Positions 6,541 to 8,581 of a DNA stretch of 8,581 bases are shown in pieces. The notes beneath the pieces are model-generated. The model ran no database searches, had not been told where the DNA came from, and saw nothing but the letters and a program-made list of their open reading frames with translations. The stretch is from Chitinivibrionales bacterium (GTDB taxonomy: Bacteria > Fibrobacterota > Chitinivibrionia > Chitinivibrionales > JANQEN01). The stretch is from the NCBI GenBank assembly GCA_030593665.1, contig JAUVGS010000059.1, forward strand, positions 1 through 8,581, in the 5' to 3' direction. Position 1 is the first letter of the stretch. Every line of letters starts with the position of its first letter. A program made the position numbers and the translations under genes.

Positions 6541-7695
6541 ATGTATTTTGAATTCGCGACAGCGACACGGATTGTATTCGGCCAGGGTAAAATACAGGAG
6601 GTTAGCGCGCACGCAGCCGAAATCGGTACATGTGCTTTTGTTATAACCGGCCAATCAGATAAACGAGCTGAGCAATTGCTTTTTTTACTGCAACAGCAGG
6701 GGATAGAAACGGTTATCTACCAGGTACTGAGTGAGCCGACGATTACCAATGTATACAAAGGTGTTGAAAAGGCTCGGGAGAACGGGTGTACTTCAGTGAT
6801 CGCCATTGGCGGCGGCAGTGTCGTTGATACAGGTAAAGTTATTGCCGCGCTGTTAACGAATTCCGGTGAACTGATAGATTACCTCGAGGTAATCGGTAAA
6901 GGGCATAAAATCATCAATGATCCGGCCTATTTTATTGCAATACCGACGACTTCCGGCACTGGTACCGAGGTTACCAGGAATGCGGTAATAAAGTCCCTGG
7001 ATCACAAGGTAAAAGTTAGTGTCAGAAGCTTATTTTTATTACCGAAACTCTCTATAATTGATCCTGAACTTACCTATTCCATGCCGCCGGCGGTAACCGC
7101 AAGTACCGGCCTTGACGCCCTGACACAGTTAATGGAAGCCTATGTATCCAACAAAGCCAACTTCTTGACAGACGGTCTTTGCCGGGTAGGATTGAAACGT
7201 GCCGCATATTCACTTGAGCGTGCCTATACCCATGGCGATGATACACAGGCACGTGAAGATATGTCTGTTGCAAGCCTTTTTGGCGGTATGGCACTGGCAA
7301 ATGCCAAACTTGGCGCCGTACATGGCTTTGCGGGTGTAATCGGCGGGATGTTTGAAGCTCCCCACGGAGTTATTTGCGCGCGCCTTCTTCCGGGTGTCAT
7401 GGAAGCTAATGTCCATGCCCTGCAAAATAGGTCACCTGAATCACCTGTCATTTCCCGGTATAAAGAAATTGCTGGTTTACTTACCGGAAATTCACATGCT
7501 GGTCTTGAGGATGGTATTCAGTGGATCTATACGTTATGTGAGGGTATGCATGTCCCGCACCTTGCCGAGCTTGGTATTACCACTGGTGATTTTTCCTCAA
7601 TCGTAGAAAAATCACAAAAGGCAAGCAGTATGCAAGGGAATCCTATTTCACTAACCGATGATGAATTGTCTGATATTTTACAGAAGGCTATATAA
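6541..7695 (+). CDS. Iron-containing alcohol dehydrogenase (group III)
   Basis: A 384-residue NAD(P)-dependent dehydrogenase of normal family length, interconverting an alcohol and an aldehyde or ketone. The nucleotide-binding part has AIGGGSVVDTGK (88-99, GGGS at 90-93) and PTTSGTGTEVTRNAV (135-149). The metal-binding C-terminal part has D192 in GLDALTQLMEAYVS, H261 in VHGFAG and H275 in APHGVICARLLP. The second ligand, usually His four residues after the Asp, is Q196 here. I recall the DALTQ variant from a subfamily of these enzymes, so this may be a family trait and not a defect. AAAGGA lies about 11 nt before the ATG, a long spacing. It follows the ABM protein in an apparent operon. The natural substrate is not predictable; butanol, propanediol, lactaldehyde or maleylacetate-type substrates are all known within the superfamily. 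Confidence 0.93.
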   Translation: MYFEFATATRIVFGQGKIQEVSAHAAEIGTCAFVITGQSDKRAEQLLFLLQQQGIETVIYQVLSEPTITNVYKGVEKARENGCTSVIAIGGGSVVDTGKVIAALLTNSGELIDYLEVIGKGHKIINDPAYFIAIPTTSGTGTEVTRNAVIKSLDHKVKVSVRSLFLLPKLSIIDPELTYSMPPAVTASTGLDALTQLMEAYVSNKANFLTDGLCRVGLKRAAYSLERAYTHGDDTQAREDMSVASLFGGMALANAKLGAVHGFAGVIGGMFEAPHGVICARLLPGVMEANVHALQNRSPESPVISRYKEIAGLLTGNSHAGLEDGIQWIYTLCEGMHVPHLAELGITTGDFSSIVEKSQKASSMQGNPISLTDDELSDILQKAI

Positions 7696-8033
7696 CGCCA
7701 GCCTCTGCATTTGTTGTTATATTACTATTTGTAAAATCAGTATCCACATAAAAAAGTGCTGGAATTGGATTGAGCAAGGGAATACTACTACAATAATTTA
7801 CCGGGGTAAAATAGGTTTCTGTGCATAAAGACAATGTAATATTTGACACCGTCCCTGTACTTCTGGCCACTGCACAATTTGTAAGTGATAATTACTGTTT
7901 TCCATCTCCAGAGAAATGTGGTGTGAAAGTAAATTATTGGATAAATCAAGTTAGTTGACTTCTTGTCTCCGTCCCCGTTACGTCCCCAGTTACTTAATTT
8001 TATAAATCATTTTACTTATCAGCATCAGCTCTG
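7696..8033. other. Intergenic spacer, convergent, with GTCCC-rich repeats and no supported gene
   Basis: A 338-bp AT-rich stretch between the alcohol dehydrogenase stop and the stop of the next minus-strand gene, so the flanking genes are convergent. It contains GACACCGTCCCTG (around 7850) and the direct repeat at 7970-7987. A minus-strand frame of 60 codons (7688-7870) overlaps the dehydrogenase end and is not convincing as a gene. No hairpin followed by a T-run was found, so terminators are not identified. Confidence 0.5.
7970..7987. repeat. Short tandem direct repeat CGTCCCC-GTTA-CGTCCCC
   Basis: CGTCCCC occurs at 7970-7976 and 7981-7987, separated by GTTA, with another CGTCCC-T at about 7851 preceded by ATATTTGACAC. 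On the minus strand this reads as GGGGACG-TAAC-GGGGACG-GAGAC. That style I recall at the edges of REP or IS200-type transposase-associated repeats; no transposase is present, so this may be a relic. Confidence 0.35.
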
Positions 8034-8581
8034 TTAATACCTGCCCATTTCATCAAGTTTATCAAATGCGTGCTTCGCTATATTTTTGGCTTCCGCAGGA
8101 TCGACACCATTTTTTTCCGCAAGTATAGTGATATCATAATCCTTGCCATTGTTAACGGCATACATAAGATCTCTCAAGAAACTGTTTATTTTTTTCAACA
8201 ATTCAGGATTATGCTCCGGATTTTCTTCCGTGAAAAGAGCCTCGTAGGGATCAATCTCGTATTTATTTTTCAAAATATTCATCATGGTAATAATCATTCC
8301 CGGCGATGCCATTACATCTGGTTTATCAGAGAAATCCCATCCTGCATTATTTAAAATATCAACAATAGCTATAAAGCTGTCATGGGAAAATGTGGAAATA
8401 CAAAACTCACTCTTTTTTGTGTTGTAGTAGCATTTCGCAAAATGAGGATGCTCTCCCCGTCCCTTAAGAGTAAACTGTTTTATCCTGTTTTTTGTCTTGA
8501 CAGTAAAATCATCCGCAAGATCCTCATCGCTGAAATCTTCTAAATAAAATGTGGATACACAGCGAACCCGTCGTATCTCTT
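8034..8581 (-). CDS. Unrecognised protein, C-terminal part (5' end outside window)
   Basis: Translating the minus strand from the window edge gives an uninterrupted frame of at least 181 residues ending at the TAA at 8034-8036. The short reading that begins at the ATG at 8312 is therefore only the tail of a larger protein. I do not recognise a family. Visible features are an acidic stretch near the window edge (YLEDFSDEDLADDF), a basic patch with GRGEHPHFAKCYYN and a following strand-like SEFCISTFSHDSF. A helix-like segment VMASPGMIITMMNIL and a charged, probably helical C-terminus (AEAKNIAKHAFDKLDEMGRY) complete it. There is no signal peptide or membrane segment in the visible part; it looks cytoplasmic and soluble. 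It is convergent with the alcohol dehydrogenase, and the next upstream gene is not visible. Confidence 0.7.
   Translation of the reverse strand, partial: EIRRVRCVSTFYLEDFSDEDLADDFTVKTKNRIKQFTLKGRGEHPHFAKCYYNTKKSEFCISTFSHDSFIAIVDILNNAGWDFSDKPDVMASPGMIITMMNILKNKYEIDPYEALFTEENPEHNPELLKKINSFLRDLMYAVNNGKDYDITILAEKNGVDPAEAKNIAKHAFDKLDEMGRY

Noticed and set aside
7688..7870. Minus-strand frame of 60 codons after the alcohol dehydrogenase
   Set aside because: Overlaps the dehydrogenase 3' end, has no Shine-Dalgarno and no recognisable domain. It could be a decayed fragment, but this cannot be supported.

Overview
The window is a moderately AT-rich bacterial segment with eight recognisable genes or gene fragments, mostly short operons separated by AT-rich spacers. 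The best lineage clue is a secreted beta-propeller protein whose C-terminus looks like a type IX secretion (T9SS / Por) sorting domain. That domain type is typical of the Fibrobacterota-Chlorobi-Bacteroidota (FCB) supergroup. With a CheD-type chemotaxis gene alongside, a motile FCB-group anaerobe (for example a Fibrobacterota/Chitinivibrio-like lineage) is a plausible but unproven host.

Layout. 1-469 (+): the 3' end of a hybrid sensor histidine kinase, ending in a receiver domain. 538-1356 (-): a SAM-dependent methyltransferase convergent with it. 1357-1614: a divergent control region holding a canonical-looking sigma-54 promoter (TGGCGTG-N4-TTGC) and, 52-88 bp upstream of its -24 element, two tandem GTCCC-N6-GGGAC palindromes placed like an enhancer-binding site. 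1615-2651 (+): the secreted beta-propeller/T9SS-tail gene, broken by two single-base insertions, one in a run of seven Gs. 2652-2995: a spacer with a pair of short REP-like hairpins. 2996-4320 (+): cheD overlapping an HDOD-domain gene by a GTGA junction. 4373-5937 (-): a phosphate uptake pair, a DUF47/PhoU-like regulator followed by a PiT-family permease with a one-base TAATG overlap. 6184-7695 (+): a small LsrG/YgiN-like ABM-fold protein followed by an iron-dependent alcohol dehydrogenase. 7696-8033: a gene-poor spacer with GTCCC-rich repeats. 8034-8581 (-): the C-terminal part of an unrecognised protein that runs off the window.

How the genes relate. The cheD-HDOD pair belongs to chemotaxis or signalling control. 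The DUF47-PiT pair is a textbook low-affinity phosphate uptake module. The ABM-alcohol dehydrogenase pair suggests handling of a small reactive carbonyl, quinone or AI-2-like compound. No CRISPR array, tRNA, rRNA, intact transposase or clear rho-independent terminator was found. The most unusual element is the sigma-54/enhancer arrangement in front of a doubly frameshifted secreted protein.
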